Notes: generated from the sequence alone by a model not told the origin. A stretch of 64,000 nucleotides of DNA from Terriglobales bacterium (GCA_035487355.1 DATHMF010000043.1:62001-126000), one strand, 5' to 3'. Positions 1 to 9,061 are shown, counted from the stretch's first letter. Numbers and translations are program-made.

Positions 1-116
1 TATCCGCACCGAAGTGTCCTTTCGCACGGATCTGAAAAGAATTCTTCAAGCGCCGCGACGTATGCCGCTTGCAGACGGGTTTCCGTATTTGCTTGAACCT
101 CTTTCAGCTCCTTCAT
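1..116 (-). CDS. start of a gene coupled to the Rsb operon (partial)
   Basis: Reading leftward from ATG at 116, 38 codons stay open to the window edge, beginning MKELKEVQANTETRLQAAYV and then a helical segment. The ATG overlaps the stop of the phosphatase gene upstream as ATGA, so the two are probably translationally coupled. Position in the operon (after the RsbX-like gene) and the helical N-terminus with AAYVAALEEF fit the RsbU-N type domain at the start of an RsbU-like phosphatase or a sensor kinase; this is inference, because no catalytic region is visible. The gene continues outside the window. Confidence 0.55.
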   Translation of the reverse strand, partial: MKELKEVQANTETRLQAAYVAALEEFFSDPCERTLRCG

Positions 117-730
117 CGGCAATTCCCCAAATAGCGCGCAACCAGCACGAGTGCGTCGTCTGTGGTCTTGCTATGGCGTTCCAGAATATCTTCGGCGGCC
201 TTTTGCGGCTGCTGGTTGTGCGCCGGCGCAAGTGCGAAATCGTTATGGACGCCGTCCGTAGTAAAGATGAGTGTGTCGCCGGCGCTTACCGGCAAAACCG
301 CTGCTTGCAGCGGAGGCAACTGGGCTCCGACCACACCAGCGCGCAGTAATAGAGACTCCTCCACTTGTGGAAAGCTCGGACCGCCGCGAAGCAGTGTCCC
401 CTCGACATTCCCAACACCCAGCCAAGTCATCAACCCGTGGCGGATATTGAATGAAGCTACACTCATTACGACGCCGCGTGTTTCCCGGAGTTCTTGATGA
501 CACCGCTGGACCAGTGCAATCACGGGATCCGCAGCATGCTTTTCCAGAATAACGCTGGCAGTTCTGGAGGCTGCCGCGGCTTCTTCCCCATGTCCAACCC
601 CATCCAGTACGGCAATCAACAGTCCGTCCAAAAATGGCATTACCACGTGGTGGTCACCCGAACGTGGCTGTCCTGATAACGCACTAGAGGCGACACCCCA
701 TTCGACCGCGGATGGCACTATCGCTTCCAT
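113..730 (-). CDS. rsbX: RsbX-like SpoIIE/PP2C phosphatase
   Basis: A 205-residue single-domain PP2C-fold phosphatase. Metal-binding acidic residues are visible: SGD near residues 24-26, DGVGHG at 43-48 (the PP2C core motif), TTDG at 157-160 and a C-terminal TDD near 190-192. In partner-switching modules RsbX dephosphorylates RsbS and RsbR and so resets the stressosome. The start ATG at 730 lies 13 bases inside the end of the kinase gene, and the stop overlaps the next gene. Family length and the order R-S-T-X match the Bacillus-type module. The substrate is inferred from context. Cytoplasmic. Confidence 0.82.
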   Translation of the reverse strand: MEAIVPSAVEWGVASSALSGQPRSGDHHVVMPFLDGLLIAVLDGVGHGEEAAAASRTASVILEKHAADPVIALVQRCHQELRETRGVVMSVASFNIRHGLMTWLGVGNVEGTLLRGGPSFPQVEESLLLRAGVVGAQLPPLQAAVLPVSAGDTLIFTTDGVHNDFALAPAHNQQPQKAAEDILERHSKTTDDALVLVARYLGNCR

Positions 731-1131
731 TTCTTGATAATAACGGTGGTGCCGCGATCCTCCTGCGAATCAACTTGAAACTCATCCATCAATCGTTTCA
801 CACCCGGCAAACCCAAACCCAGACTCCCCGAGGTCGAAAACCCGTCGCGCAGGGCTTGTTGAACATCGTGTATTCCAGGTCCTTGGTCGTGAGCGGTGAC
901 CTGAATGCCCAGTTGTGGGGATCCGTGGATAACCTGGATAACAATCTCGCCATACTTGGCATAAGATACGATGTTGCGGGCCAACTCGGAAATGGCCGTC
1001 GCAACCAAGGTGGCGTCCCCTGAGGAAAAACCCAAGGCCAGGGCGATTGAGCGGCCCTTCTGCCGGGCATCTACAATATCCTTGTCCAAGCTGATCGGAA
1101 CCCGGGTTTCCTGTTCCACGGATGCTCTCAA
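718..1131 (-). CDS. rsbT: RsbT-like serine/threonine kinase (GHKL fold)
   Basis: A 137-residue anti-sigma-type kinase. The ATP pocket is visible: N-box ISELARNIV with Asn53, G1 box DQGPGI at 82-87 and G2 box SLGLGLPG at 103-110, spaced as in RsbT/RsbW. Known role: phosphorylates RsbS and RsbR in the stressosome and, when released, activates a downstream phosphatase. The start is TTG at 1131-1129, overlapping the RsbS stop as TTGA, so it is translationally coupled. The weak start codon may keep its level below that of RsbS. No sigma-B-type sigma factor is seen in the window, so the final target of the switch is unknown. Confidence 0.9.
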   Translation of the reverse strand: MRASVEQETRVPISLDKDIVDARQKGRSIALALGFSSGDATLVATAISELARNIVSYAKYGEIVIQVIHGSPQLGIQVTAHDQGPGIHDVQQALRDGFSTSGSLGLGLPGVKRLMDEFQVDSQEDRGTTVIIKKWKR

Positions 1132-1490
1132 GAATTCGCTTTGAATTTTTGATTCAAGTAAGCCAACCCCTCTTCCAGATCGAGCGCGGTCGACACGTCT
1201 ACCATTGTCAATCCCAATTGGACCATCGAAAAAGCGACTTCTGGCTGGATGCCCACAATGACAGTCTCCGCTCCCCGCAGACGAATCATGTGTGCCACCT
1301 CCCGCAGGGTGCGGGAAGCAAACGAATCCATCACGTCCAGCGCTGTGACGTCAATAATTACCCCGCGAGAACGGGAGCGCACTACCTGGTGAATGAGCGC
1401 GGTACGAAGGTGGAGAATATCTGCGTCCGTCAGTGCCGCCTGGATGGTCGCAATGAGGACATCTCCCTGTTTTAAGATTGGAACTTCCAC
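1128..1490 (-). CDS. rsbS: RsbS-like STAS-domain antagonist
   Basis: A 120-residue single STAS domain. The segment DVMDSFASRTL (about residues 52-62) carries the conserved Ser56 after Asp, the position phosphorylated by RsbT in RsbS proteins. It would form the stressosome core with the RsbR-like protein encoded just upstream and hold RsbT until phosphorylated. The gene is 21 bases downstream of the RsbR-like gene and its stop overlaps the RsbT start. Nothing is unusual in length or motifs. Cytoplasmic. Confidence 0.88.
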   Translation of the reverse strand: MEVPILKQGDVLIATIQAALTDADILHLRTALIHQVVRSRSRGVIIDVTALDVMDSFASRTLREVAHMIRLRGAETVIVGIQPEVAFSMVQLGLTMVDVSTALDLEEGLAYLNQKFKANS

Positions 1491-1511
1491 GCCAGCATTC
1501 TTCCTAGTTTG

Positions 1512-2426
1512 TTATGAAGCTCCCACAATCGGCACCACTTTATACCCAAGCAGGCGTTCGGCTTGCTCGATGCCACCCTGCAGGTCACCAACGGTGTTCA
1601 TCTTGCCCAAGTCTACACCAATCTTCACGAGAGTTTGGGCGATTTCGGGCGAGAGGCCAGTGACGATCACCGTGGCGCCTAACAGCCGTGAAGCTTCGAC
1701 CGTCTGCACCAGGTGATTGGCTACCGTGGCGTCCATGGCGGCCACGCCCGTGATATCAATAACCACCACTTTGGCGCGGTTGGTGCGGATGCCGCGCAGT
1801 AACTGCTCCGGCAACTGGCGGGCGCGCTGCGGGTCAATTACGCCGATGATGGGTAGAATGAGCAGCCGTTCGCGGACTTGAAGCACCGGGGTAGACAGTT
1901 CGCGAATGGCTTCCTGTTGCTGACGGATGACGCGCTCGCGCTCCTGTACGAAACCGACTGCCACTGTGTTGGCGATGCGGTTGGCGGCTGGCTCGTAGGC
2001 ATCGAGGATACGATTGAGTTTGTTGAAGTCCGATCGATATTTGGCGAACAGTGAGCGGGCAAGCACGTCGCGCAACAGCAGCACGATCCCTACAACTTCG
2101 TGGGTTTCCACGCCTCGCGGAATGATGCGTTCCGACAGGTTGCGCGCGTAAGCTTGCAGGGTCTCAAAGGTTTCCGTTTCCAGCGCTTCAACATAGTTAT
2201 CGTAAACCGTCGTTGCCTCGGCAAAGATTTCGTCCTTGCTCATCGCGGTGAGCAACTGTGCCTCAGTGATGCGCCGCGCCCACTCTTCGCGGAGTTGCGT
2301 GCGGTTCTGCCGCAAGTGGGCGACCAGTTCTCGGAGCAGTACAGAAATTGCCTCAGCTTGGTTCGCCCCTAAAGCGTAGTCCTCTGGCACGTCCTTGATT
2401 TCTCGATTACCGTCTTTTTGAGTCAT
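1512..2426 (-). CDS. RsbR-type stressosome protein (RsbRD N-domain + STAS)
   Basis: 304 residues from ATG 2426, which has a GGAGG eight bases upstream; a further in-frame ATG at 2492 lacks this. The N-terminal ~170 residues are helical and resemble the RsbRD-type N-terminal domain, without haem-binding evidence. The C-terminal ~110 residues form a STAS domain with ELSTPV and MDATVAN, matching the two Thr phosphorylation regions of RsbR co-antagonists. It is the first gene of the rsbR-S-T-X operon and probably the sensory shell subunit. The sensed signal cannot be deduced. Confidence 0.85.
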   Translation of the reverse strand: MTQKDGNREIKDVPEDYALGANQAEAISVLLRELVAHLRQNRTQLREEWARRITEAQLLTAMSKDEIFAEATTVYDNYVEALETETFETLQAYARNLSERIIPRGVETHEVVGIVLLLRDVLARSLFAKYRSDFNKLNRILDAYEPAANRIANTVAVGFVQERERVIRQQQEAIRELSTPVLQVRERLLILPIIGVIDPQRARQLPEQLLRGIRTNRAKVVVIDITGVAAMDATVANHLVQTVEASRLLGATVIVTGLSPEIAQTLVKIGVDLGKMNTVGDLQGGIEQAERLLGYKVVPIVGAS

Positions 2427-3099
2427 TGGATTGCCTCCGGTTGCGCAATCGTCCTTGGGGCCGCTGCGCACGGATAAAGTCTCGTCTAACATTGAAGTCC
2501 TTAAACTATGACTGAAACCCTGAATTGGATATCAGGTGAATCCTGTAATTCTGGGTCAGGTTAAGCCTTTTGAAAGGTCCTTGGCAGCGGTTACAAACCG
2601 TAAAACAATCTTCCAGACTTCCTGCGCCTCGGCGAAACGGCTTCAAGTATTACTCCCCCACCCCCCATTACTTCAAGTAGTCCCCCATGGCGTAAGTCAT
2701 TACAATCCAATGACATACAGGAGGACCAAGGGTACTGCCAGTAGTGGTCAGATATTTTACTTTGCTATAAAACTCCTACCCCACTCCCCTTAACCTTTGC
2801 GGTAAACAAAACGGGAGAACCGAGAACTGTGGCAACGGTTACGGATTTTCAAAGGGCCTTAAAGACCAAATCTGCATTCTTGAATGCCAGATACACTTCC
2901 AAGCTAATGATGATCCACAATGCCCGAAAAGATCAACAATGTGATACCACCTTGGTATTCTTCCTCGGAGACAACAAGCATACGGGCCTCAGTGCCAGAT
3001 CAACTCCAACCAATCAAAACATGACCGGCACTTCTGGAATGCCCTATACTGGGCTCAGTTAGGGACCAGACACACAACTTTCGACGCGCGAGTAATGCC
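2427..3099. other. gene-free stretch between rsb operon and PPTase
   Basis: About 670 bases between divergent genes. Short plus-strand frames exist but have no convincing ribosome binding site. The region holds C-rich tracts (2651-2690, 2778-2789) and segments that recur near 42.7 kb (see repeat). The promoter of the rsb operon should lie in its left part; no clear -35/-10 pair was recognised. Confidence 0.5.
2645..2960. repeat. degenerate C-rich intergenic repeat, copy 1
   Basis: It shares an ordered series of short blocks with 42628-42930: a C-rich tract (CCCACTCCCCTT), GAGAACTGTG, TTTTCAAAG, GATACACTTCCA, ATGATGAT or GATGATAA, and TGATACCAC followed by TGG. Spacing differs between copies, so this is an old, eroded non-coding repeat rather than a recent duplication. 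Function unknown. Confidence 0.5.
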
Positions 3100-3189
3100 A
3101 TTCACTCTGAACGAAAACTACTGGAAGCTGACGTCCATATTTGGCATATCCCTCTTGCGGCTGCTTCGCCTATAGTCGGAGGTTATACC

Positions 3190-3846
3190 TTGTTGTTGAC
3201 TCCCGACGAGCAAGTGCGCGCTGCCCGCTTTCATTTTGAAATTGATCGCACGCGATTCGTGATCGCCCGAGCGCGTATGCGCATTCTGCTCGCATCTTAT
3301 CTGGGCTGTGCTCCGGCTGCACTTGCTTTCAGTTACAATCCGCAGGGCAAGCCATATTTCACCGAATCCCCACTTTCATTCAATCTGTCTCATGCACATG
3401 AGAGGGCGCTCCTCGGCATTACCATGAATCGCGCCGTCGGGGTTGATGTTGAATACGTACGCGCTGATTTTGCTACTGAGGAGGTAGCGGAACGCTACTT
3501 CTCCGCCGACGAGCTTCGCGCTTTGCGCTCATTGCCGCGTGAGCAGCAAGCAACAGCTTTTTTTCACTGCTGGACGCAGAAAGAAGCCTATATCAAAGCT
3601 CGCGGCGAAGGACTCTCCATGCCCTTAGCGGATTTCACAGTGTGCTGCCAGGCAAACGAATGCGTGCGGCTCATCCATCACCAGGACCCGCGCGAGCAAG
3701 AACGATGGGAGCTGCGTAACATCCCTATTGCTGACGGCTATGTCTCCGCTATTGCAGTTGAAGGCCACAACCTGCGTTTCGAGTACTTTGATTGGAATGA
3801 CAACAACGATGTGAGTGACGATGGGGAGAATTCTCGGTTCTTGTAA
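3190..3846 (+). CDS. 4'-phosphopantetheinyl transferase, Sfp type
   Basis: The product has the Sfp-superfamily signature: GVDVEYVR (Mg-binding D-x-E) and WTQKEAYIKARGEGL, plus the preceding SLSHAHERAL-type motif (FNLSHAHERAL). It would transfer the phosphopantetheine arm of CoA to carrier domains of PKS, NRPS or acyl carrier proteins. The first standard start in this frame is TTG 3190, but the family's usual N-terminus is readable just upstream in the same frame (DVHIWHIPL at 3130-3156) with no ATG, GTG or TTG before it. An ATG at 3095 lies in another frame, so a one-base frameshift near 3118-3124 or an ATT start at 3100 is suspected. No carrier-protein gene is nearby. Confidence 0.75.
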   Translation: MLLTPDEQVRAARFHFEIDRTRFVIARARMRILLASYLGCAPAALAFSYNPQGKPYFTESPLSFNLSHAHERALLGITMNRAVGVDVEYVRADFATEEVAERYFSADELRALRSLPREQQATAFFHCWTQKEAYIKARGEGLSMPLADFTVCCQANECVRLIHHQDPREQERWELRNIPIADGYVSAIAVEGHNLRFEYFDWNDNNDVSDDGENSRFL

Positions 3847-3956
3847 GAAATTTCTCTAACCCAGAAATTGGCGTTTGGTGAACACTATCGGCAAGGCATC
3901 GTTTCGTGTTTCAGACGGTGGCGTACGGAGCGACAGGTGCTGCTTGACATTTGGTC

Positions 3957-4003
3957 TATAGGGAATCTACCCCTCTTGGATTTACAGAAATCACAGCATT
4001 GCG
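3957..4003. repeat. GAATCTACCCC-type repeat, copy 1
   Basis: The 20-mer GAATCTACCCCTCTTGGATT followed by (A)AATCAC and ATTGCG recurs at 16350-16397 in the same orientation. Both copies are intergenic. Probably a fragment of a dispersed non-coding element. Confidence 0.6.
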
Positions 4004-4081
4004 AAATTGTTCCACTCCTACTATATCCATGTGAGGCAGCAGAACTGGTTTCCGCTGCCAAGCGTTGCCGGAGGCCAGCCT

Positions 4082-6142
4082 ATGAAACCCACAAGCGTAA
4101 AACAGTTGTCAGTGAGAGGAGCCTTACTGGTTTTACTGTTATTGAGCTGCTTTTGCCCATCAGTCCTGGGGCAGGCTGCAGTGCAGGGTCAATGGAGCAC
4201 GCTGCCTTATCTGATGCCCATCAATCCTGTTCACATGGCGCTCATGAATAACGGCTTGGTACTGGTGGTTTCGGGATCGGGCAACGTTCCTACAAATACC
4301 AGCTATGCGGCCGCAGTCTGGGACACACAAGCCGGCACCATCACCACGCAACCGTTAGGATGGGACATGTTCTGCAACGGAATGACGATATTGCCGGATG
4401 GGCGTCCATTCGTCGTGGGCGGCACGTTGCAATATGACCCCTTTTACGGACAGCTCAAAACGTCAGCTTTCGATCCAGCGACCGGGACTTTCACGGACTT
4501 GGAAAGCATGGCGCATGGGCGCTGGTATCCGACAGTCACAACACTGGGCGATGGCACGGTGATGACTTTTTCAGGTCTGGCCGATACCGGCGGCACAAAC
4601 ACGGCGGTGGAGATCTATACCGTCGGTTCGGGATGGAGCCAGGAATATCCAGCGCCCTGGACTCCGCCGCTTTATCCGCGCTTGCACCTGTTGCCGAATG
4701 GGACAGTTTTCTATTCGGGCTCCACAACCAGCTCGAGCATTTTTGATCCATCCACGCACACATGGACGGTAGGTGTAGCCCAGACCAATTACAGCGGCAC
4801 GCGAACCTATGGCACATCTGTGCTGCTGCCGCTCACCCCGGACAGTGGGTACAAACCGGTGGTCATGATCATGGGCGGCGGGAATCCTGCAACTGCTACC
4901 ACCGAAACGATTGATCTATCTTCCAGCACTCCGCAGTGGGTGTATGGACCTTCAATGTCGCAATCGCGAGTGGAGATGAATGCAACTATCTTGCCGAATG
5001 GTAAAGTGGTGGCCCTCGGCGGATCAGCACAAGATGAAGATGGATCAACCGCCAGCTTTAATACCGACCTTTATGACCCGGCCACGAACACCTTCAGCAC
5101 CGGTGCACCCAATGCGTATCCGCGCCTGTATCACTCAAATGCTCTGCTGTTGCCCGATGCTACGGTCTTGGTGGCTGGCGGAAATCCGGCGCGAGGCACT
5201 TATGAACAGCACAACGAGATCTATTCACCACCTTATCTGTTCAACTCTGATGGCAGCTTGGCCACACGGCCAAGCATCACTGGCGTAACACCAACTCCGT
5301 TGACTTATGGCGGCGGCTTTCAAGTGCAAACACCGGACGCGGCCAACATCAGCTCAGTGGTTTTGATGCGGCCAGGCGCACCGACCCACGCATTTGACAT
5401 GGAGCAGAGGCTGGTCGGGCTATCCTACACGGCTGGAAGCGGCGTATTGAACGTCACCGCGCCGCCGAATGGCAACATCGCACCTCCCGGCTACTACTTG
5501 CTATTTATCTTGAACTCGGCGGGAGTGCCGTCAGTCGCCACTTTTGTGCAGCTTTCGGCGTCGAGCGGTGTTCCGCCGACGGCCACGATTACGAGTCCCT
5601 CCTCAGATGTCTTCGTTAATCCGGGTCAATCTGCTTTCTTTTCCGGCACGGGGAGCGCTCCCAATGGAAGCATTACCAAATATTCCTGGACGTTTCCGGG
5701 CGGTGCTCCTTTTTCAAGTTCGCTTGCGACCCCTGGCAACGTGACCTATTCGACCCCGGGAAGCCATGTGGCTTCACTCACAGTGACGAACAACGCAGGA
5801 CTCACCAACCAGAGCCCTGCTACGCGCACAATCACTGTACCTGACTTTTCACTGTCGGCCGCTCCTGCCTGGCAACTGGCGTTGCCAGGCGGGAGTGTCA
5901 GTTATAACGCCACTGTAACCGGAGGCACCGGGTTCACAGGGATGGTTACCTTCAGCGCCAGCGGGCTTCCATCGGGGGCCAGTGCAACCTTCAATCCCAG
6001 TTCCATAAGCGGCTCCGGCTCAACCACAATGAAGGTCTCAACTGGTCTACTCACGCTCCCAGGCAACTACCAGATCACCATCACCGGTAGCACTGGTGGG
6101 GCTGTCAGTCACAGCACCACCGTGACCATGGGACTACCTTAG
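4082..6142 (+). CDS. secreted galactose/glyoxal-oxidase-like copper radical oxidase with PKD domain
   Basis: 686 residues from ATG 4082 (GGAGG seven bases upstream), with signal peptide 1-30 ending PSVLGQ. Residues 35-385 are kelch repeats (a seven-bladed propeller) and 395-492 the DUF1929 early-set domain. Residues equivalent to galactose oxidase catalytic positions are visible: Cys98 in DMFCNG (thioether partner), Tyr149 in GRWYPT (radical Tyr), Tyr350-His351 in RLYHS and His436 in PTHAFD (copper ligands). About 500-585 is a PKD domain, and the C-terminal ~100 residues an Ig-like repeat. It probably oxidises primary alcohols or aldehydes to make H2O2 outside the cell; the substrate is unknown. 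The aminotransferase follows 32 bases later. Confidence 0.86.
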   Translation: MKPTSVKQLSVRGALLVLLLLSCFCPSVLGQAAVQGQWSTLPYLMPINPVHMALMNNGLVLVVSGSGNVPTNTSYAAAVWDTQAGTITTQPLGWDMFCNGMTILPDGRPFVVGGTLQYDPFYGQLKTSAFDPATGTFTDLESMAHGRWYPTVTTLGDGTVMTFSGLADTGGTNTAVEIYTVGSGWSQEYPAPWTPPLYPRLHLLPNGTVFYSGSTTSSSIFDPSTHTWTVGVAQTNYSGTRTYGTSVLLPLTPDSGYKPVVMIMGGGNPATATTETIDLSSSTPQWVYGPSMSQSRVEMNATILPNGKVVALGGSAQDEDGSTASFNTDLYDPATNTFSTGAPNAYPRLYHSNALLLPDATVLVAGGNPARGTYEQHNEIYSPPYLFNSDGSLATRPSITGVTPTPLTYGGGFQVQTPDAANISSVVLMRPGAPTHAFDMEQRLVGLSYTAGSGVLNVTAPPNGNIAPPGYYLLFILNSAGVPSVATFVQLSASSGVPPTATITSPSSDVFVNPGQSAFFSGTGSAPNGSITKYSWTFPGGAPFSSSLATPGNVTYSTPGSHVASLTVTNNAGLTNQSPATRTITVPDFSLSAAPAWQLALPGGSVSYNATVTGGTGFTGMVTFSASGLPSGASATFNPSSISGSGSTTMKVSTGLLTLPGNYQITITGSTGGAVSHSTTVTMGLP

Positions 6143-6174
6143 GCCCGAAGTGATGCGATCAAGGAAAAGAAGCT

Positions 6175-7317
6175 ATGCCCATCTCGCGCAGAAATCTTCT
6201 TAGCAAACTGGTGGCGACTGCTGTGACCGGCGCGGCCGTCCAGGCGTTGGGCGATTTATCGCTCGCCAACGCGTCCACTGCGCCTCGGATGAGCTCGACT
6301 ACTGGGCCCATCTTCTTATGTTCCAACGAAAATGCCTATGGGCCATCGGAAAAAGTACTGGCCGCCATGCGGGAAGCTTCATCGGGCGGCAACCGGTATC
6401 CGCGCACGGAATACGATTCTCTGCTCAACAAGATTGCCGCTCTCCATCGAGTCAGGCCGGAACAGATTGTCCTGGGTTGCGGCTCCTCTGAAGTATTGCG
6501 CATAGCCGCAGCAGCGTTTCTTGGCCCCGGGAAAAGACTTGTCCAAGCGTCGCCGACATTCCCTTTGCCGGGTGAGTTTGCCCAAAGCGTCGGCGCTGAG
6601 GTCATCAGCGTTCCACTCAACAAGATGCACGAACACGACCTGGAGGCGATGCTCGCCCGCGTGGACGCATCCATCGGCTTGGTATACATATGTAACCCCA
6701 ACAACCCGACGGGCACGCTGACTGCGCGAAAAGACATCGAAACCTTTGTCAGCAAACTCCCAGCAAAAACAATCGTGCTGATCGACGAGGCATATCATCA
6801 TTTTGCCGGCGGAAGTTCGAGCTACGCTTCCTTTCTCGACCACCCTCTTGACGACGGCCGCGTAATGGTCGTCCGCACGTTCTCGAAAATTTACGGTCTC
6901 GCTGGAATGCGGGTTGGCTACGCAGTTGCCACCCCGGAGATCGCTCTCCGTCTCTCGAAAGACCGTCTGCGGCTTGGCGTTAGTGTAATTTCAGCAAAAG
7001 CCGCTGCCGCCGCTCTCGACGATTCACAGTACGTGCTCACAGCCGCGAAGCGAAATGCCAACGACCGCCAGGAGTTCATGAATCAGGTCAACGCTCGCAT
7101 GCTTCGCGCCCTCGATTCGCAAACCAACTTCGTCATGCTTGATCCGCTGCGCCCTGTAGATCAGGTCCTCGGACACCTCAAGCAAAACAACATACTCGTT
7201 GCTCCGCCTATCCCGGCCATGAACAAATACATTTGTGTCTCTCTTGGGACACCAGCGGAGATGTTGGAATTCTGGCGTGTATGGGATTTGATGCCTCCTC
7301 AAAAAATGGCCATGTAA
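6175..7317 (+). CDS. Tat-exported HisC-like class I/II aminotransferase
   Basis: 380 residues with a twin-arginine signal at the start (SRRNLLSKL, then a hydrophobic run to about residue 34). The fold-type I PLP enzyme core is complete: NPNNPTG at 174-180, DEAYHHF at 204-210 and FSKIYGLAGMRVGY with PLP Lys238. The closest family is histidinol-phosphate aminotransferase, but no other his gene is present and export argues against a biosynthetic role. A GGAAAAG ribosome site precedes the ATG. It lies 32 bases after the copper oxidase and may be co-transcribed. The substrate is unknown; periplasmic location is inferred from the signal. Confidence 0.82.
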   Translation: MPISRRNLLSKLVATAVTGAAVQALGDLSLANASTAPRMSSTTGPIFLCSNENAYGPSEKVLAAMREASSGGNRYPRTEYDSLLNKIAALHRVRPEQIVLGCGSSEVLRIAAAAFLGPGKRLVQASPTFPLPGEFAQSVGAEVISVPLNKMHEHDLEAMLARVDASIGLVYICNPNNPTGTLTARKDIETFVSKLPAKTIVLIDEAYHHFAGGSSSYASFLDHPLDDGRVMVVRTFSKIYGLAGMRVGYAVATPEIALRLSKDRLRLGVSVISAKAAAAALDDSQYVLTAAKRNANDRQEFMNQVNARMLRALDSQTNFVMLDPLRPVDQVLGHLKQNNILVAPPIPAMNKYICVSLGTPAEMLEFWRVWDLMPPQKMAM

Positions 7318-7346
7318 CGCGCCCCGGAGCTTGTAGGCAGCGATTA

Positions 7347-7374
7347 CACTCCCCACTCCCCACTCCCCACTCCC
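7347..7374. repeat. four tandem CACTCCC units
   Basis: Four perfect 7-bp copies of CACTCCC directly after the aminotransferase gene. A microsatellite-like tract; part of the C-rich intergenic material seen elsewhere in the window. No function can be assigned. Confidence 0.85.
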
Positions 7375-7555
7375 CGACGACATCCAAACTGTCGGAGCGT
7401 CAGCCCGGAGTGAGGGTGGTGTAAACTTTGTCTGCTTTTCGCACGGGGCTGGAATGCGCTTTAGGCATACATTCCTCGCCTTTGTTGAACGCTAGCTTGA
7501 CCACAACAGGGCTCGGGGTATAGAAAGTGACTCTCGGTTACTAATTCAACAGCCA

Positions 7556-8851
7556 ATGACTAGATTGATTTCCAGGATAATGTTTCGGGCAGGGTTGCTT
7601 CTGTGCCTTGTCCTGTCCTTCACTCAGACCTCGCTTAGCTACTCGGTCTTGACCCACGAAGAAATCGTTGACCTGCTTTGGGCAGACCATATCAAAAAGT
7701 TGCTATTGAAACGTTTCCCGGATGCCACCGAAGACCAACTGAGAGAGGCCCATGCTTATGCCTACGGCGGTTGCGTGATCCAGGACATGGGCTATTATCC
7801 GCTCGGCAGCAAGGAATTCAGTAATCTCGTTCATTACGTCCGCAGTGGAGATTTTGTAGTCACTTTGATTCACGATGCAACCGACATCAACGAATATGCC
7901 TTTGCCCTGGGGGCTCTTTCTCACTACGTGGCTGATAATGACGGCCATCCTACTGTCAATCATGCCGTGGGGGTGGAGTATCCCAATTTGCGCGCCAAAT
8001 ATGGCGATCAGGTGACCTATGGAGAGAATCCCACAGCCCACGTCAAGACGGAATTTGGTTTTGATGTTGTCGAGGTGGCCAAACATCGCTATCCGTCTGA
8101 CGCTTACCATGATTTCATCGGCTTCAAGGTTGCCAAGCCGCTGCTGGAGCGCGCCTTCCGGGAGACCTACGGAATCGAGCTGACGGATGTTTTCGGCAAC
8201 CTGGATCTCGCCATTGGCACTTATCGCCGTGCCGTCAGCAAAATTATTCCGGAGATGACCCGGGTGGCCTTGTTAAGCAAGCGAGCTGACATCGTGCATG
8301 ATACGCCGAATTTTTCGGAAAAAAAGTTTCTCTATCGGATTTCCCGCACGGAATATGAAAAGGAGTGGGGCGCCGATTACAAAAAGCCCGGACGCGGCGC
8401 GAGAATACTGGCCTTTCTGTTCCGGCTCATCCCGAAAGTGGGGCCATTGAAGGCCATAGACTTCAAGATACCCACCACAGCAACCGAGGCGCTTTTTATC
8501 AAGAGCATTGATACTACGACCGATCAGTACCAGTCGCTGGTTGACGAATTACGCGTGGGCCCTATCCATTTGATCAATCGTGATTGCGATACCGGCAAGC
8601 CTACGCGGCCGGGGGAATACAAACTCACCGACGCAGCCTACGCGCAGCTTTTGCATCGTTTAACGCTGCGCAAGTTCGATTTGCTTACGCCAGAGCTGAA
8701 GGACAATATCACAAACTATTACTCCAATCTGAACGCTCCCTTGGCCACCAAGAAATCAAAAGACCAGTGGAAGATGACACTACAAGAACTTGACAACCTC
8801 AAAGCAGCGGCTCCAGTTGTATCGGTATTGCAACCAGCAATGCGCAACTGA
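7556..8851 (+). CDS. zinc-dependent phospholipase C-like secreted protein
   Basis: 431 residues with an N-terminal hydrophobic signal (about 9-29, ending SLSYS). After it comes SVLTHEEIVDLLW, then several His/Asp-rich helices (LIHDATDINEYAFALGALSHY, DNDGHPTVNHA), resembling the Zn_dep_PLPC fold (PF00882), where such His and Asp residues bind three zinc ions. The C-terminal ~230 residues have no recognised domain. An ATG at 7580 is an alternative start. It stands alone, 240 bases from its upstream neighbour. Lipase activity is family-based and untested; proteins with this annotation often lack a proven substrate. Confidence 0.65.
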   Translation: MTRLISRIMFRAGLLLCLVLSFTQTSLSYSVLTHEEIVDLLWADHIKKLLLKRFPDATEDQLREAHAYAYGGCVIQDMGYYPLGSKEFSNLVHYVRSGDFVVTLIHDATDINEYAFALGALSHYVADNDGHPTVNHAVGVEYPNLRAKYGDQVTYGENPTAHVKTEFGFDVVEVAKHRYPSDAYHDFIGFKVAKPLLERAFRETYGIELTDVFGNLDLAIGTYRRAVSKIIPEMTRVALLSKRADIVHDTPNFSEKKFLYRISRTEYEKEWGADYKKPGRGARILAFLFRLIPKVGPLKAIDFKIPTTATEALFIKSIDTTTDQYQSLVDELRVGPIHLINRDCDTGKPTRPGEYKLTDAAYAQLLHRLTLRKFDLLTPELKDNITNYYSNLNAPLATKKSKDQWKMTLQELDNLKAAAPVVSVLQPAMRN

Positions 8852-8961
8852 AAAAAACTCAAAGCGGTAATGGGTAATCATCCCACTCAGTGGAAAAAAT
8901 TACACAGTAGAGCTTCACACTTTGACCTCACATTTCCTTTTAATCACAGTCACTTAGCAGT

Positions 8962-8978
8962 TTGGCACGGATGGTGCT
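8962..8978 (+). promoter_or_regulatory. sigma-54 (-24/-12) promoter candidate
   Basis: TTGGCACG, four bases, then GTGCT: the GG and GC dinucleotides are separated by exactly 10 bases, as required for RpoN promoters (consensus TGGCAC-N5-TTGCW, here with one mismatch). It faces the envelope-stress run, 84 bases before the first ATG at 9062. No activator-binding site was identified. Confidence 0.55.
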
Positions 8979-9061
8979 CCTCAGAAAGGCAGCAGTAGAA
9001 CCAGGCTAATAGCCTCCACATAGGCGCCGCCACTCCCTCGACGCAATGAAAGGAGCTGTTC

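Noticed and set aside
2829..3062. 77-codon plus-strand frame
   Set aside because: No clear ribosome site, odd composition, and its DNA is part of the degenerate repeat shared with 42.7 kb.
7347..7374. CRISPR-like tandem repeat
   Set aside because: Seven-base units without spacers: a microsatellite, not a CRISPR array.
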